Below, piece after piece: positions 1 through 10,300 of a DNA stretch of 64,000 nt. Below the pieces are notes generated by a model. That model had not been told where the DNA came from and did no database searches. It was given only the letters and a program-made list of their open reading frames with translations. The DNA lies in contig CM055103.1 of the NCBI GenBank assembly GCA_029204225.1, forward strand, positions 58,040,529 through 58,104,528. The letters run 5' to 3'. This stretch comes from Diphasiastrum complanatum (taxonomy: Eukaryota > Streptophyta > Lycopodiopsida > Lycopodiales > Lycopodiaceae). The translations under genes were made by a program, and so were the position numbers. The first letter of the stretch is position 1, and each line of letters begins with the position of its first letter.

Positions 1-559
1 GGACTAGTGTGCGTTAGGGTAGTGCGTGTGTGAGTAGATGGCATAGGTGAGGAGGCGAAGGTGGGTGACTATTGGCCTGCCAACAATTGTGCGCGTGGAT
101 CTTGTGAGGATAGGCTAGCAGATGGAGAGGAGGGCGTGGGCGTTTGACTCCTAGGCTTTCTAGGCGAGTGTTAGACCATCGCAGGTGATCTGTGAGGGGT
201 GCTTGAAAGTTTCCTGTAACTCTTTGATGAGAACGAGGCCCAATCATAGATGGTATTTGGTCCTTCCATCATAGTCGTCATGACTATGACTTGCTTGGAC
301 ACGCGAAGGGGACGGTGGGAACTCACGATGATTGAAACAAATAGAAACTCTATCGCGTCACGGAGGTTTGGATTCTTGATTTGCAAAATCAAGTACCCGT
401 CGTTGGTTTTTGTCTTCACATCATCATAATCGGGACTGAAGAAGACGGATACGTCGAATTTGGTGAGGGTTTGGGTGACTGGTAGGTGGATGGAATGCGG
501 AAGGGTAAGCGCCAATGAAATTAATGCATGATCAAGGGTGACCAGCTTTCTACCAACTG
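1..559. other. unassigned flank, no recognised gene
   Basis: No domain or repeat family was recognised. Short open frames exist on the minus strand, but none has a recognisable motif and they overlap each other, so none is called as a gene. The stretch is the left flank of the chromovirus insertion that starts at 565. The five bases at 560-564 (GGTAG) are read as that insertion's target-site duplication. Confidence 0.5.
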
Positions 560-564
560 GGTAG
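560..564 (+). repeat. target-site duplication GGTAG of chromovirus Z, left copy
   Basis: GGTAG lies immediately before the TGTTGTAAAGC start of a plus-strand LTR at 565. The matching copy is CTACC at 12041-12045, next to the LTR end of the same element, which lies there on the opposite strand. Read in element orientation both flanks are GGTAG. A 5-bp match by chance is about 1 in 1000, so this is good but not conclusive evidence that both halves belong to one insertion. Confidence 0.6.
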
Positions 565-618
565 TGTTGTAAAGCTGACTCAGGTGGACCTAGTGTGCCC
601 TGTAAGACTCTAAGGGGG

Positions 619-1133
619 TGTTACGAGCTCGTAACCAGTGCCGAACCCGAGAATATCTGGTTAAGTGGAATGATCAGCCTGTTGAGAATGCCACTTGGGA
701 AAGAGGCAGCATCCTTTGCAAGATTTTTCCAGACTTTGTCTTAGAGGACCAAGACGGTTCTTAAGAGGGAGGGAGTGTTACGAGCTCGTAACTAGTGCCG
801 AACCCTAGAGAACACAGATAGGTCAGATACCACAGTTAGGGTCGTGTCCAACATACATGACCAACAGGGCAAGACAGTGTGAGTAGTGTGCCCCAGCACG
901 GTCCATAGCCATGGCGGGCCTAACACAGCCTAGGGACCCTGTCAACAGGATAGGGCCCCCAGTTGGGTCCCGACGTGCAGTCGGCCACGTCAGTGCCACG
1001 TGGCCGACACTTGGCAATAGCATGCTACCAGTCCTCACACTGGGCTAGGAGGGGCTTACTCTATATCAGGGAGTAGGCAAGGTTGGGTGGATCAGTTAGT
1101 GTTTGCCCTACTGTGGTGTTAGGATCTATTACA
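619..1133 (+). mobile_element. nested recombined LTR-element remnant with GGGGG duplication
   Basis: The insert starts TGTTACGAGCTC and ends CTATTACA. It is flanked by GGGGG at 614-618 and 1134-1138, where related LTRs have a single CTAAGGGGG tract. It contains about 30 bp of 5' LTR start (619-648), fused directly to the last codons of a polyprotein with a chromodomain, then a purine tract (763-775) and a complete-looking 3' LTR of about 358 bp (776-1133). That LTR carries a TATA-like CTCTATATCAG near 1060. The layout implies recombination that removed nearly all the internal region. Both ends and the duplication were read directly. Confidence 0.75.
642..764 (+). pseudogene. chromodomain tail of a Ty3/gypsy chromovirus polyprotein
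   Basis: The frame reads from about 642 to a TAA at 762-764. It contains EYLVKWNDQP followed by ATWE, the core of the C-terminal chromodomain found behind the integrase of plant chromoviruses; in that family the domain helps direct integration to particular chromatin. Only about 40 residues remain, and the RT and integrase that should precede them are gone. The stop is followed by a purine-rich tract and then the 3' LTR, the expected order at the 3' end of such an element. Confidence 0.75.
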
Positions 1134-1290
1134 GGGGGACGCTCCCTAAGGTCCCAGAGCAAGTTAGAACGTCAAGGACTGAGCCTACGACCTGTGGTGA
1201 GCCAGTCAAGTAGTCACAAGTCATGAGCTAGCTCTGGAGCTTGAGTCATGGCCTAGTCAGAAAGCAAGTTGATTATGCCGCCGGGACGTG

Positions 1291-1953
1291 GCCACGTTTT
1301 GGGATTTGTCAGGACAACCATTGCGCAAGGTGTTGCCCACAGTGTAAGCACGGGTGCGTCCACGGTCGGGGTGGTCGGCAGAACGAGGGACTTGTTGAGT
1401 CAAAGTGTTGCCCTTGAGGTGTAAGCACAGTCAGTTCTCACGGTTCGGGCCTGGTGCTGTCTGCACGTAGGACGGATGAGGCAAAGTGCTGCCTAGGTAG
1501 GTGAAAGCACGGTCTGTACCTTGTGGGGTGCAGGGCGACATATTCGAACTGTACGGGTTAACCATTGATACAGAGATGCTGCTCGAATTCGGGTGTAAAG
1601 CATGGGTGGTTAGCTGCCAGTGTGGGATAGTTGCCGATCGTTTAGCTATAAGGGCTATCGACCAAAAAGTGGTGGGATGTGACAGAGGCAATGTGCTGCT
1701 TAATGGTGAAAGCACAGATGGTTGGATGGATGTTTTCCCGTGGGCTAATTCTGTGATAGATTTGTGTGGGCGCGGCTAGGCAAAGGTCCTACATCCGGTC
1801 TCAAGGGGAATGTGACTTGAGAGGGATCCTCTGTTTAGCTTTGGTTGGTATGTTCGTTTGTGGTGTGCTTGCCTGGACCTGAATTATCCTTGACTACTTG
1901 TTTTGATCCAGGTGATCTGATCTAGTTGGGAGTTGTGAGAGGAGCTTACATTT
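1291..1953 (+). other. 5' leader of chromovirus Z with stem-loop motif array
   Basis: Non-coding leader shared with the elements at 53178-58701 and 12200-17410. It carries four copies of a motif that starts GTGCTGCC (or GTGTTGCC) and ends AAGCAC 10-17 bases later, at 1330-1351, 1405-1428, 1486-1510 and 1693-1715. In each, GTGCT can pair with AGCAC, and CC with GG inside the stem in several copies. No gag reading frame follows. The leader runs almost straight into protease at 1954, so gag has been deleted relative to the related element on the minus strand at 13.6-15.7 kb. Confidence 0.7.
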
Positions 1954-2571
1954 ATGGGTGGACGACACACAAGTATGGAAAGGAACTTCCATGGGGCAAC
2001 CCCCAAGACTGGTTCAAGATTGTTATTCTTATCAGGAAAGATCGCGGGGAGGAAGTCAGATTTCATGATCGACTTCAGAGCTTCACATAACTATATCTCA
2101 AGGAGCGTAGTGGAACAATTCAGCTTGCTGACCAGGAATGTTACATCTACTCTCAAGGTAGAAACAGCGAAGGGAGCACTAGATGCAGACAAAGCGACAT
2201 TGAACATCCCGATGCAGATTGGAAGATGGAAGCCTAAACTTAGCTTTGTAGTTTTAGAGATGGATGCCTTCGATGTGATTTTGGGCCTCCCTTGGTTAAA
2301 TGAACACTGTATCGTAGTTTTGGGTAGGAGCTCAAACTTGGTCCTCTTGGATTACAAGGGACAAATCTGCGTGACAAAAGCCTTGCCCGGAGGAAATGCT
2401 AAGGATATCGATATTGAACAAAATCTGGTTGCAGCATTAGCGATGAAAAGAATGGCGAAAGGAAAAAAGGTCAAAGTGCTTTCTTTGCATCTGCCGAGAA
2501 GTCCCAGAAGGGAAAAGCGTGCGACAAGAAAACTTGCCAAAAGAAGTGGCAGATTGGCTAGAAGAATTTAG
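1954..2571 (+). pseudogene. Ty3/gypsy chromovirus retropepsin (protease) region
   Basis: A 205-residue frame containing the retropepsin core. The active-site region reads FMIDFRASHNYIS where plant chromoviruses have D-S/T-G-A-S-H-N, so the catalytic D is kept but the following S/T-G pair is F-R. Downstream, VILGLPWLNEH matches the conserved DVILGMDWL-type flap region. The protein would release mature Gag and Pol products from the polyprotein. The altered active site and missing gag make it non-functional. The reading frame shifts into RT at about 2519-2570, where the two frames overlap. Confidence 0.85.
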
Positions 2572-3484
2572 CGATGTGTTTCCGGAGGAACTCCCAGCTA
2601 AGCTACCTCCTCGAAGACCAGTGGACCATAAAATCGAGTTGGTACTAGGAACGAAGCCAACTTCACGAGCACCCTACAGAATGTCACAAGAGGAGTTGGT
2701 GGAACTGAAATGACAACTTGGTGAATTGATAGACAAAGGTTTTATTAGACCTAGCGCTTCACCTTTTGGAGCCCCAGTGTTGTTCATGGAAAAGGCGGAC
2801 AAAACTCTTCGAATGTGTGTGGATTATCGCATGCTTAACAAGAGTACCATCAAGAACAAGTACCCCATGCCTAGAATTGATGACCTATTCGACCAACTCA
2901 AACATGCCAAATACTTTAGCCGAATAGATCTTAGATCTGGATATCAATAAATTCGAATAGCTAAAGGTGATGAGCACAAAACGACATTTCGAACGCGGTA
3001 CGGGAGTCACGAGTTCCTAGTGATGCCATTCGGTCTAACAAACGCACTAGCCACTTTTTGCACGTTGATGAACAATATTTTTCAAGACTGTCTGGATGAA
3101 TTTGTCATTGTGTACATCGATGACATATTAGTATTTAGCCGGAGCCTTAAAGATCACATTAAACATTTAAGGACAGTTCTCCAATGACTGAGGAGGAACT
3201 GCTTGTTCGCGAAAAGAGAGAAATGTGAGTTTGTGGTGGAGGAAGTTGACTTTCTTGGACATGTTATAGGCCACGGATGGATTCGAATGGATCCTAAGAA
3301 GATCAAGGCTATCTTGGATTGGCTAGCACCTAAAACTGTTCATGGCATCAAATCCTTTGTGGGGCTATGTAATTTTTACAGGAGATTCGTTGAGGTATTT
3401 AGCAAAATTGTGGCACCGTTGTTGGAGCAGACAAAGACTCATCTCAAAATGACATGGAATGTGAAGCAGCGTTCCAAGAACTAA
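2519..3484 (+). pseudogene. Ty3/gypsy reverse transcriptase, broken by stops
   Basis: Fragments in compatible order give an RVT_1 domain: the PR-RT linker with DVFPEELP, the KGFIRPS start of the fingers, VDYRMLNK, and the palm motif [10 protein letters not shown] at about 3109-3140 with both catalytic aspartates, then FLGHVI and FYRRF in the thumb/connection region. In-frame stops near 2711, 2948, 3185 and 3482 inactivate it. It would copy the genomic RNA into cDNA inside cytoplasmic particles. The domain order is normal for a chromovirus. Confidence 0.9.
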
Positions 3485-3900
3485 AGTGACGGATCACTCA
3501 AGAACCCATCCTTGCCCTACCGGACTTTAGCAAACCATTCGAAATACATACAGATGCGTCAAACTTTGCTATTGGGGCCGTGTTGATGCAAGAGGGAAAA
3601 CCAGTTGCATATTTTTCAAAGAAATTAAGTGATGTAGAACGATGATGGCCATCTCACGAAAAAGAAATGGTTGCAGTCATACAAGCAGTGGAGCATTGGA
3701 GACATTATGTGGCAAGAAAGCCCTTTAAGGCATTCACTAACAACGTATCACTTAAGTACTTCTCATCCCAAGGTATGCTCACGCCAAAGCATATGCGATG
3801 GCAAAACTTTCTCGCGAAATTCAATATAGACATTCTACATACGGCGAGAAAGAATAATGTGGTAGCAGATGCACTTAGTAGACAGGAGCACTTGATGGCG
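3485..3900 (+). pseudogene. Ty3/gypsy RNase H domain
   Basis: After a stop at 3482-3484 the frame continues with [15 protein letters not shown] and later DALSRQEHL. These are the RNase H aspartate motif (TDAS) and the conserved end of the tether (VVADALSR). A further stop lies at about 3643. The domain degrades the RNA strand of the RNA/DNA hybrid during reverse transcription. It sits in the expected place between RT and integrase, and its open frame runs into the integrase zinc-finger region. Confidence 0.85.
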
Positions 3901-4652
3901 ACGGTTTCAACCCAGATGACCGGTCTACTCCAAGAAATCAAAGAGAACTATGGTATAGATGTGTTGGCTAAGAAACTAATGATCGAATTCCAGCTGGGAA
4001 AGCCTTGTAAACATTTCACTTGGAAAGACCAAATGATTGTTTATAAACAACGTAGAGTATATGTTCCAGACAACATCAACTTGAGAAAGAAAATCTTGAG
4101 GGAACATCACGACGTACTAGCCGCCGGACATCCAGGGGTGAATCGCATGTATGAACTCCTCAAGAGAGGCTTCTAAAATGGCCAGATATGTGGGCAGGCG
4201 TTGAATCCTATGTGCAAACATGTCCTACATATCAACATGTGAAGGTGGAACCGCTAGCTCCAGCAGGACTACTCCAGCCATTACCAGTACCAGCATACCC
4301 TTGGGACTCAGTGAGCATGAATTTTATTGTTCAACTACCACATTGCCAGGGTTTTGACTCAATTTATGTGGTGGTTGACCATTTTTCAAAACAAGCTCAC
4401 CTTGTACCAACTAAAAGTTCAGTGATAGCTGAAGAAGTGGCAAGGTTATTTTTCAAATGTGTCTTCAAATACCATGGCCTACCTAGAACGATTATTTCTG
4501 ACCGAGACACCAAGTTCATCGAAAAGTTTTGGACTTGCCTATTTCACCTCGTGGGAACTGGAGTGAATTTCAGCATTGCATATCACCCTCAAACAGATGG
4601 GCCAACGGAACGAGTCAATCGACAGATTGAACAATATCGAAAACAAGATTGA
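3901..4652 (+). pseudogene. Ty3/gypsy integrase, truncated after the catalytic core
   Basis: An H2C2 zinc-finger region is visible (EHH, GHPGVNRMYELL, then TCPTYQHVK); the last cysteine of the CxxC pair is tyrosine here. The core follows, with SMNFIVQLP at the first catalytic position (Asp replaced by Asn), SDRDTKF at the second Asp, and HPQTDGPTERVNR with the catalytic Glu. A stop near 4174 breaks the frame. Similarity to integrase ends at about 4650, and transposase-related DNA follows. The missing C-terminal part of this protein family lies on the minus strand at 19180-18410. Confidence 0.9.
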
Positions 4653-7600
4653 CATACGATGGGCCGCACATAAATCAACTATCATGTTGTGAGCGTATGA
4701 GATTGAGAGCCATGATGAAAATAGATGAACAATAATGTGCCAAAGAAAATCAGCCTCGATCTTCTTCTTCTTCTTCTTTAGAATCAAGATCAAGTGCTGA
4801 AAATGATTTTTGCATTCAAGATGAATTTGAAATCATGAACAACTTGATAAATAACGTCTATGAGCATTTTGATGTGGAAGAACGCACTGAACATGATAGT
4901 GAATCATTTATTAGTGCCAAGGAAAAAAAATTGAGAGAAGAATCAAACACACCATTATATCCTATAGCAAGAACATCTCGTTTGCCACTTTGTTGCTTAT
5001 ATTTAACCTCCAAGCAAAATATAAATGGAGTGATACAAGTGTTACATCCTTATTTGGGTAAATAAGATTGAGATTTTTTTTAAGAATTTAATAGATGTGT
5101 TGTTAAAGTCAAATGTTTTAGTTGGCTAAATGATCTTTTATTTTATATTATGAAAATTCATTTCATTATGTATAGGTTATTGCGCAAACTACTCCCACAA
5201 GGAAACACTATGTTAGAGACAAGAGGTGAGGTGAGGCACGAAAAATGTTGAGTGCAATGGGAATGGACTATACATTGCATCATGCTTGTCCAAAAGATTG
5301 TATCTTATAACGTCGTGAGTATCGAGGGTTAAAAGCTTGTCCTATATGCGATACTCCTCGATATCGAGATGACTTACAAGGGACCACTATCCCATGCAAG
5401 GTGTTACGACACTTTCCAATAATCCCATGATTGCAATGATTGTTTTGTTGCAAGTCTCTTGCAGAACTTGTGAATTGGCATGCTAGTCATCGTTCTTCGG
5501 ATAAGATCATGAGAGTACCCTCAGACTCTCCTGCATGGAAACACATTGACAAAGAATATCCATGTTCGCAAGTGAAACAAAAAATATAAGATTTGGACTT
5601 GCAACAGATGGGGTTAACCCCTTTGGAAAAATGTCAAGCACGTGATCTACTCGGCCAATGGTGTTGGTCAACTATAACATTCCACCTTGGCTAAGCATTA
5701 AAAAAGGACTTTTCATGCTAGCACTTCTAATTTCTGAAAAACATAAAGCAAAACATATGGATATCTACTTTGCACCATTGATTGAAGAACTAGAACTACT
5801 ATGGAAGGGAGTCCAAGCATATGACATCTCACGTCCACTTCAAGACAACATTTTTGTTGCGTGCGATTTTAATATGGACTATGCATGACTATCCAGGATT
5901 GGGCGACTGTTCAAGTGACTATAAAATGAAATCACTTGTAATGTTTGTATATTTATTTCTTATGCATGCAATATTTATTCTTTAAAAGAATTCTATTTAT
6001 AACACAAATTGAATTTGATTCTTTTAGGTTTTACAACTTCAGGATATCACGCATGTCTCATTTGGGGACCAAATATTGATGCTTGCCACTCACGTCATCT
6101 AAACAAAGTTGTGTATGAAAATTATCGCAAGTACTTACATGATGAAAATCATCCATTTAGAAATGCTCATAGAAGAGGCTTTGGAGGAAGATCAGAAACA
6201 AAAATGCCTCCAAAGAGAATGTCCGTGGTAGATTGGCACAAACTTTGGATTGAATCCGAGACTAAGCCAATCAATGGTATGAAAAGACTATCCATCTTTC
6301 ATTCTTTACCATATTGGAATAACCTTTTGATCAACCACTTGCTTGGTCCTATGCCAATATTCAAAAATGTGGGTGAATCAATATGGAAACACTTGGTGGG
6401 CGACAAAGACAGTATTTCTGCCAGGCATGATCTACAAAATTCAAAAACAAAAAAAGAGTATTGGCCAAAATTATGTACTAATGGAAATACCTATAGTATT
6501 CCAAGAGCCCCTTGAATTTTTACGAAAGAAGAGTATAAGTACGTACGGTCAGTCATTTGCGAGATGAGAACACCAATAGGTTTTGCTCATTCACTACGAA
6601 CATCATTCATAGTTGAAGGAAAGCTCCATGGTCTAAAATCTCATGATTGGTTGAAGATGGTCGAGTACATATTTCCAATGTGCATTCGTGGCTATCTAAT
6701 TGATCAACTTCGTGATGCCATTTACAAATTAGTATCCATTGTTAGGTACTTATTTTTTTTGTTTACATCGATATCTTATGAAATTGCATGTTTTTTTTCT
6801 AATACAAGTTTGATAAAATAATATGAATGTACTAAAATGTAGTTATACTACAAACATGATGTAGATGGATGTGTGGTAAGGAGATTCGTGAGATAGACGT
6901 GCAAACAAAACAAGAAGATATGGTGGAGGCTGTATGCATGCTTGAGAGGGATTTTCCAATTTCTATCCTAGACATACAGGTGCATCTGCAAATGTAGTGT
7001 GATTTTTTCAAATTATAAATAACAAAATGTTCTCATTGATGTGTTAAAAATTTTTGTAGGTGGATGTTTTTTTTGGAGAGATTCATGAAAGTGTTGAAAG
7101 ATTTTGTGCATCAGAAGGCAAGGCCAGAGGGAAGCATGTCAAAGGGATGGTTAGTGCAAGAATCTCTATTTTATGTTACCAAAGTTTTGTTTCAAATAGA
7201 TCCATCTGCTCCACGACTATGCATGATGAGGAAAGCAATGAGGTGAAAGGTGAAAAACCTCAAGGTATGGGTAGTCTTAAAAAAATGACACCTATTTTGA
7301 GAGAAACAATTTCAACCTTCATGCTATATAATTCAAGAGTAATGGATAAATGGTTGGAATTATATGAAGAAATAAAAAAAAAGGGTATTGACTAGAAATC
7401 GACACCGACGCAATAGGCGTAGAGGTCAAGCTACACCTTCACATGATCTTGAGCCATTGCCCAACCAATGCACTACAGACTGGATGGTTGATACACTCCA
7501 ACAAGCAAGATCAAAGGGACAATTCATATCTGACATAGAATGGGAATTTGCAAGGGGATATGATTAGAAGGTTTGTCTATAACTCTTTTTTTTTTAAGTG

Positions 7601-8290
7601 AACAATTTTAATTTGTACGATGATCGATTATTGTTTTAATTGTAATCAACATGTGACAGTATCAAAAGTATAGTGCAATGTGGGCATATGGTCGTCATCA
7701 TCGCATTGAATCAATTGATGTGAAACGACGAACTTATGATTGTGGTGTGATGGCATCCTCCATCAAGAAAGTCGGAGAAGTGCTCGAGATCAAAGTCCAA
7801 TTTCTGCAGAGCTTGAGTATGTAGGAACATACAAGCCATATATGAGGTGTGTTTTGGTGAAATGGATAAATATTTGTTGTTTGACGTGAAATGGTTCAAC
7901 ATCAAATATAGAGGATCAAATGCAACTGCAAAAAAAGATCGTAGTGGATTTTTTGCTATCAATTCAACCAAGACATTAAGCATGGACTTTTCAGACACAT
8001 TGGTGTTGCCTCATCATTGTGAACAGGTGTGCATGAATTTCACATTTTTTTCTTTTTGTCAATTGTGATCAATGTTATATTAATCATCTACACTACTTTT
8101 TCATTACATCTATTTATTGTGAATTAAAATGTGAGCATAACAAATATCTAATCCTAACATTGCTAAATGTGCAGGTATTTTTTCAACCAGATCGACTAGA
8201 CAAAGATTGGTGGTATGTTGTTCAAATCAAGCCACGCTCAAGTCATGTATTCGAAAATGCATATAGAATTTTCTCGATATAGAAACACAT
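4653..8290 (+). pseudogene. CACTA (En/Spm) TNP2-type transposase, multi-exon and degraded
   Basis: Collinear fragments of a TNP2 protein: an N-terminal piece ending in a TPLYP motif (4835-5065), a Cys-containing stretch with ACPKDC and CPICDTPRY (5240-5400), NIPPWL and DIYFAPLIEEL (5658-5888), FTTSGYHACLIWGP (6027-6110), the equivalent of the DVMHIEKNV motif as MPIFKNVGES (6350-6390), DUF4218-like blocks (GLKSHDW at 6620; FERFMKVLK and ARPEGS at 7070-7140), and a DUF4216 region (7850-8275). Likely introns with GT/AG ends include about 5918-6026, 6745-6865 and 8027-8174. The transposase cuts and inserts CACTA elements. Many stops and frameshifts disable this copy. Its 5' end abuts the broken integrase with no recognisable terminal inverted repeat. 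Confidence 0.85.
8027..8174 (+). other. probable intron in the DUF4216 exon of the TNP2 remnant
   Basis: The coding sequence ends HHCEQ just before GTGTGCATG and resumes as VFFQPDRLDKDWW directly after TGTGCAG. Removing the 148 bases restores the continuous DUF4216-type block (Q-VFF-DxxDKDW). GT and AG ends are present and the interior is AT-rich. This supports a eukaryotic spliced transposase gene. Confidence 0.65.
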
Positions 8291-8519
8291 CATAATGTCT
8301 AGAAATACATAAGATAGCATGTAATATTCAACTGATAATAACTTCAATTCGTCAAAGCATAATAATTTGAGATAATGATCATTTGATTTTTAGTCCACAT
8401 TTTATTATAAGTATACACTTATTCAAAATCTAAAACAAAATCTTATTTGCTTTTAATTTAATCATAAAATTGTTGTTTATTAACATATTATTCATAATAG
8501 ATAAAAAAAAAATTACAAC
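8291..8519. other. AT-rich spacer, nothing recognised
   Basis: AT-rich sequence between the end of the TNP2 coding remnant and the palindrome array. It contains no reading frame or repeat that I recognise and is probably 3' untranslated or subterminal element DNA. Confidence 0.4.
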
Positions 8520-8529
8520 AAACTAATTT

Positions 8530-8999
8530 TGTCATGCGTGGCACTGCCACGCGTGGCAAATTTCCAAAGCAGATTTTTTTTAAGTATTGTGTTTTAATAT
8601 TGCCACGCATGGCAATAAAAAAAGCCATCGCTCTGGAATTTTCTCTGGAGATTTGCCACGCGTGGCAAATTTAAAAAAAAATCATGTCAGATGGCAATTG
8701 GTTAAATAACAACCGTACGTGGCACTTCCACGTGTGGTTGTGCCACGCCGACATATTTTGGCATGCATATTTTAATTTTTGAGTTAAAAAATTTTGCGTG
8801 GCACTGCCACGCAAAATTAAATTTTTTTTGCCAGACCTCACCTCCAGCCTGGATTTCACGGGCAGGGTCCTCGAAAAAGTTTTGGCGTGGACATGCCACG
8901 CGTGGCAGTGCCACGCATAAGAAAAATGTCAAAATTTCGGCTAAGTATCGGGTTCACGTGGCAGCGTCGCGTGGCAAAACACACATATGTGTAGTTGTG
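8530..8999 (+). repeat. subterminal palindrome array and terminus of CACTA-like element Y
   Basis: About a dozen short palindromes based on GCCACGCGTGGC and CGTGGCACTGCCACG recur every 20-60 bp, several with G/A or C/T changes. The array stops shortly before TGTAGTTGTG at 8990-8999, the inverse of CACAACTACA. Next come ACT (9000-9002) and copia coding sequence. Dense short repeats inside the last few hundred bases are typical of CACTA elements, where they bind an element-encoded protein. An equivalent array and terminus lies at 26990-27436. Confidence 0.75.
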
Positions 9000-9002
9000 A
9001 CT

Positions 9003-9240
9003 ATAGTGGTGCAGCTCGAATCCTTTTCTTTCGTTGTCTGCTCTGTAGATTAATCCAATATTTTGGGTACCCTTCAGATATTGCAGGATTTGTTTTGCCA
9101 TTTGCTAATGTGCCATGCTAGGATTGGAGACTGGTTTTTCAATTGGCGAACTAACTCTTTTAGTCACCTATTAACATATAAGCATATGGTTTTGTCTGCC
9201 TCTTGTTGTATTGTATTCAGGTGCTTATCACACTATCGAA
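9003..9240 (-). pseudogene. copia C pol fragment, end of RT and start of RNase H
   Basis: On the minus strand the frame gives a copia RT-RNase H junction: KRVSSPIEKP, MAKQILQYLKGTQNIGLIYR and ends GFELHHYS at 9003. Normally DASWAS follows at this point, but the CACTA-like terminus begins instead. The missing continuation (DASWASCKDD) is found on the plus strand at 27440. A stop near 9110 and the weak match beyond about 9200 show decay. Confidence 0.8.
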
Positions 9241-9489
9241 GTTATAAGAGAGTCTAAATTTGTCTAAAAATCCTTGGGATAGCTCCTCTGGAGTGGTGAT
9301 CAAGTTTCTAGACATATTATAGTACTATCTCATGGCTTCTCCTATTAGAATTTTTTTTTTAAAGGAAGGCAATCAAAATACACATTTATCTACTTATAAT
9401 TTATGCTCAAATTTAAATAGATCCAAACTCCCACTTTTTGTGAATTCTAATTGGACAAGGTAGTTAATAAGGAGAACTCTTGAATTCAA
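9241..9489. other. unassigned, possibly decayed copia RT
   Basis: No clear domain. The minus strand may hold further degraded copia RT upstream of the fragment at 9003-9240, but I could not align a motif with confidence. Confidence 0.3.
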
Positions 9490-9877
9490 TGAGAAATAAT
9501 AATGAAATTAAATATCACATTCTACTAAACATCACCCAATGATGATCTACAGTGTACACAATGTCACTCAACGATGCTATATAAGTGTCGCTATTTGATA
9601 AGCCACTCAGATTTTTTTTATGTGCAAAAAACACAAAGATTAATTGCCATGTCACAAAGTGACATTTATGTTGTGTCACTAAAACGTCACTAATCTGTAT
9701 ATCGGTAAGTGACAATTCAATTAATGTAGATTTGCACCTTAATTTGTGGCTTTGCAAATTATAAATTGTGACGTTTAAGTAGAAAAGTAAATCGCATATG
9801 TGATGCCTAACGACATATATGAATGTCAAATTTTCCATTGCTAGATTTCGTCATTATATAGTGTTTTTGTAGTAGTG
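9490..9877 (+). mobile_element. 3' terminal region of a second CACTA element
   Basis: The right edge reads TAGTGTTTTTGTAGTAGTG and ends at 9877. Its reverse complement starts CACTACTACAAAAAC, the canonical terminus of plant CACTA transposons. Within the preceding 350 bp, GTGACA, GTCACT and GTGACGTTT words recur on both strands, as expected of subterminal repeats. No matching left terminus was found nearby, so only one end is called. It is distinct from the CACAACTACA-ended element next to it. Confidence 0.65.
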
Positions 9878-10300
9878 CTCGTGACCCGATTTTAAGGTGT
9901 TAATCTTTATAAGTCATGGTTTTTTACATGATCTTTCCTCAATTTTTGTTCATCATAAAGGAACCAATATTAGTTTTGGGTGACAAAATATTGGCTAACA
10001 AGAAGTGAAAATGCTTATTGCAACGTGAATGAGACAAAACCATGCCCTCATAATTCATCCACCAAGAGAGCCTCCTCCTCATATAACATAGGAGAGATCA
10101 TGATGACATATCACTAGCATTGGATTCAGGGTGGGTCTCTACCTCAGTAACCATGCAAATTATGCAAAATAAGCTCCTTAGTTCAAACTTCACAAATTCT
10201 AATTTGTCCTTCGTCCTGAGGAAAATTAGTAACTTGTCAATGTAAGGCTAATAACTATTTCACCTGCCACTCTATGACACTGAAAATTAGAAGAGTCTGT
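9878..10300. other. no recognised feature
   Basis: No reading frame with a recognisable motif, no RNA gene and no clear repeat. This is AT-rich spacer between a CACTA end and the foldback. Confidence 0.4.

Larger units (their letters stand above)
565..1290 (+). repeat. truncated 5' LTR of chromovirus Z, interrupted by a nested element
   Basis: The first roughly 55 bases (565-618) and 1134-1290 match, on the other strand, the LTRs at 17416-18165, 16500-17410 and 12200-13076. Shared landmarks are the TGTTGTAAAGCTGACTC start, the CTAAGGGGG tract and the tract ending GCCGCCGGGACG. Only about the first 200 bp of a roughly 900-bp LTR survive. At about 1290 the sequence jumps directly into the leader, so the LTR end and primer-binding site are deleted. 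A small LTR element sits inside at 619-1133. Confidence 0.75.

Noticed and set aside
1-564. Possible host gene on the minus strand (114-residue frame at 171-515)
   Set aside because: No motif, domain or codon pattern supports it, and it overlaps another open frame; left unassigned.
1330-1715. CRISPR-like array
   Set aside because: The repeats are short stem-loop motifs at irregular spacing in a retroelement leader of a plant genome, with no cas genes. They are not CRISPR.
1501-1779. 92-residue plus-strand frame in the Z leader
   Set aside because: It spans the stem-loop array, and the related leaders at 54.4 kb and 16 kb do not keep the frame.
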